Positions 63,501 through 64,000 of a stretch of 64,000 bases of DNA are shown in pieces. The notes under the pieces are model-generated. The model made no database searches. It was not told the DNA's origin and saw only the letters and a list, made by a program, of their open reading frames with translations. The stretch is from NCBI GenBank assembly GCA_001939145.1, contig LSRX01000353.1:332133-396132 (forward strand). Reading direction: 5' to 3'. Both the position numbers and the translations under genes were made by a program. Numbering within the stretch: the first letter of the stretch is position 1; every line of letters starts with the position of its first letter. The DNA comes from Symbiodinium microadriaticum (taxonomy: Eukaryota; Sar; Dinophyceae; Suessiales; Symbiodiniaceae).

Positions 63501-64000
63501 TATCATGACTTCTCATCACCATCATTGTTATCATTACCATGTATCTTGTCTTTGTCCTTCTGGCTACATGTATATTGCCAGTACCCGAGAAAGAGCAACC
63601 GAGGCAAGCAGTGTTGTCGCAACCAACGGCTGCCAGCAGGAGCTGCAGCGAAAACATTGCCAACACAAACATGATGATCGAAACAGCCCGCAGCAATGTA
63701 CTAGTTACTATTGAGTCCTACTGCTACTACTTGCTCCACGGCCATAGACACTCCGAATCCCTATGCGCCGGGCGTCCAAGGCTGTCGGCCACTGCCTCCC
63801 ACGGCAAAGCGAAGCTGAGACGGCGCCGAAGGAAACCTGATCACCGAAAATCGACGCGGAGGACAGGGGGGAGGGGAGTGTCCGCTTGCCAGAAAGAGCT
63901 GTGGACTCCAGCCTAGAGGGTGCAAGTCGGGGGCTTGTGTCGGGCAGGTTTCATACACTGTGTGCCAGGGCAACTACACGGGCTGAAACCACTTAGGCCT
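63501..64000. other. No gene recognised
   Basis: Unique sequence to the window end. A basic plus-strand frame (KAKLRRRRRKPDHRKSTRRT, about 63800-63860) is too short to call. Confidence 0.5.

Noticed and set aside
1-64000. CRISPR arrays, rRNA and tRNA genes
   Set aside because: The regular repeats here are contiguous microsatellites without spacers; no rRNA core or convincing tRNA cloverleaf was recognised by eye, though tRNA detection needs a covariance search.

Overview
The window looks like nuclear DNA of a dinoflagellate, most likely a Symbiodiniaceae-type genome. The evidence is indirect: scattered plant-type telomere-like tracts (CCCTAAA/TTTAGGG), very dense and varied microsatellites, only short exon-like open stretches, no prokaryotic operons, and a LINE-type retroelement with a Lys/Gly-rich segment. 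No rRNA, dinoflagellate spliced leader or convincing tRNA was recognised by eye, so the organism call is an inference.

The main feature is a non-LTR (LINE-type) retroelement on the minus strand, about 7.4-20.2 kb. In sense order it has a long 5' region with a 27-codon repeat, three short tandem ORFs (about 18.5, 17.6 and 16.8 kb), and a large ORF with a basic/Gln-rich N-terminus and an APE-type endonuclease. A reverse transcriptase with the YADD box follows, then four zinc-finger-like motifs, a Lys/Gly-rich tract with a helical domain of unknown function, and finally a ubiquitin-specific-protease (USP, peptidase C19) domain whose Cys, His and Asp boxes all look intact. One frame break lies in the RT and two apparently compensating frame changes lie before the USP. 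Both ends abut (ACAT)n microsatellite, which suggests a microsatellite target. The retroelement-USP fusion is the most interesting system here.

The rest (0-7.4 kb and 20.2-64 kb) is gene-poor. Its exon-like open stretches lie mostly on the minus strand (about 0.5, 3.4, 5.7, 6.2-6.7, 21.7, 23.0, 28.0, 30.6-31.9, 36.3, 40.7-41.2, 45.9, 50.9, 51.6, 56.0 and 63.4 kb), with one on the plus strand at 58.9 kb. None could be assigned a function. The best-supported are an exon pair at 30.6-31.9 kb and a Kozak-type start with a possible N-myristoylation motif at 36.36 kb.

Between them lie microsatellites, two inverted telomere-like arrays (36.4-37.4 and 45.2-45.5 kb), a three-copy family of short inverted-repeat elements (38.75, 56.3 and 58.75 kb), several single-copy foldbacks, and five runs of N. 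Two of these runs are long (870 and 188) and three are single Ns at or beside microsatellite boundaries.
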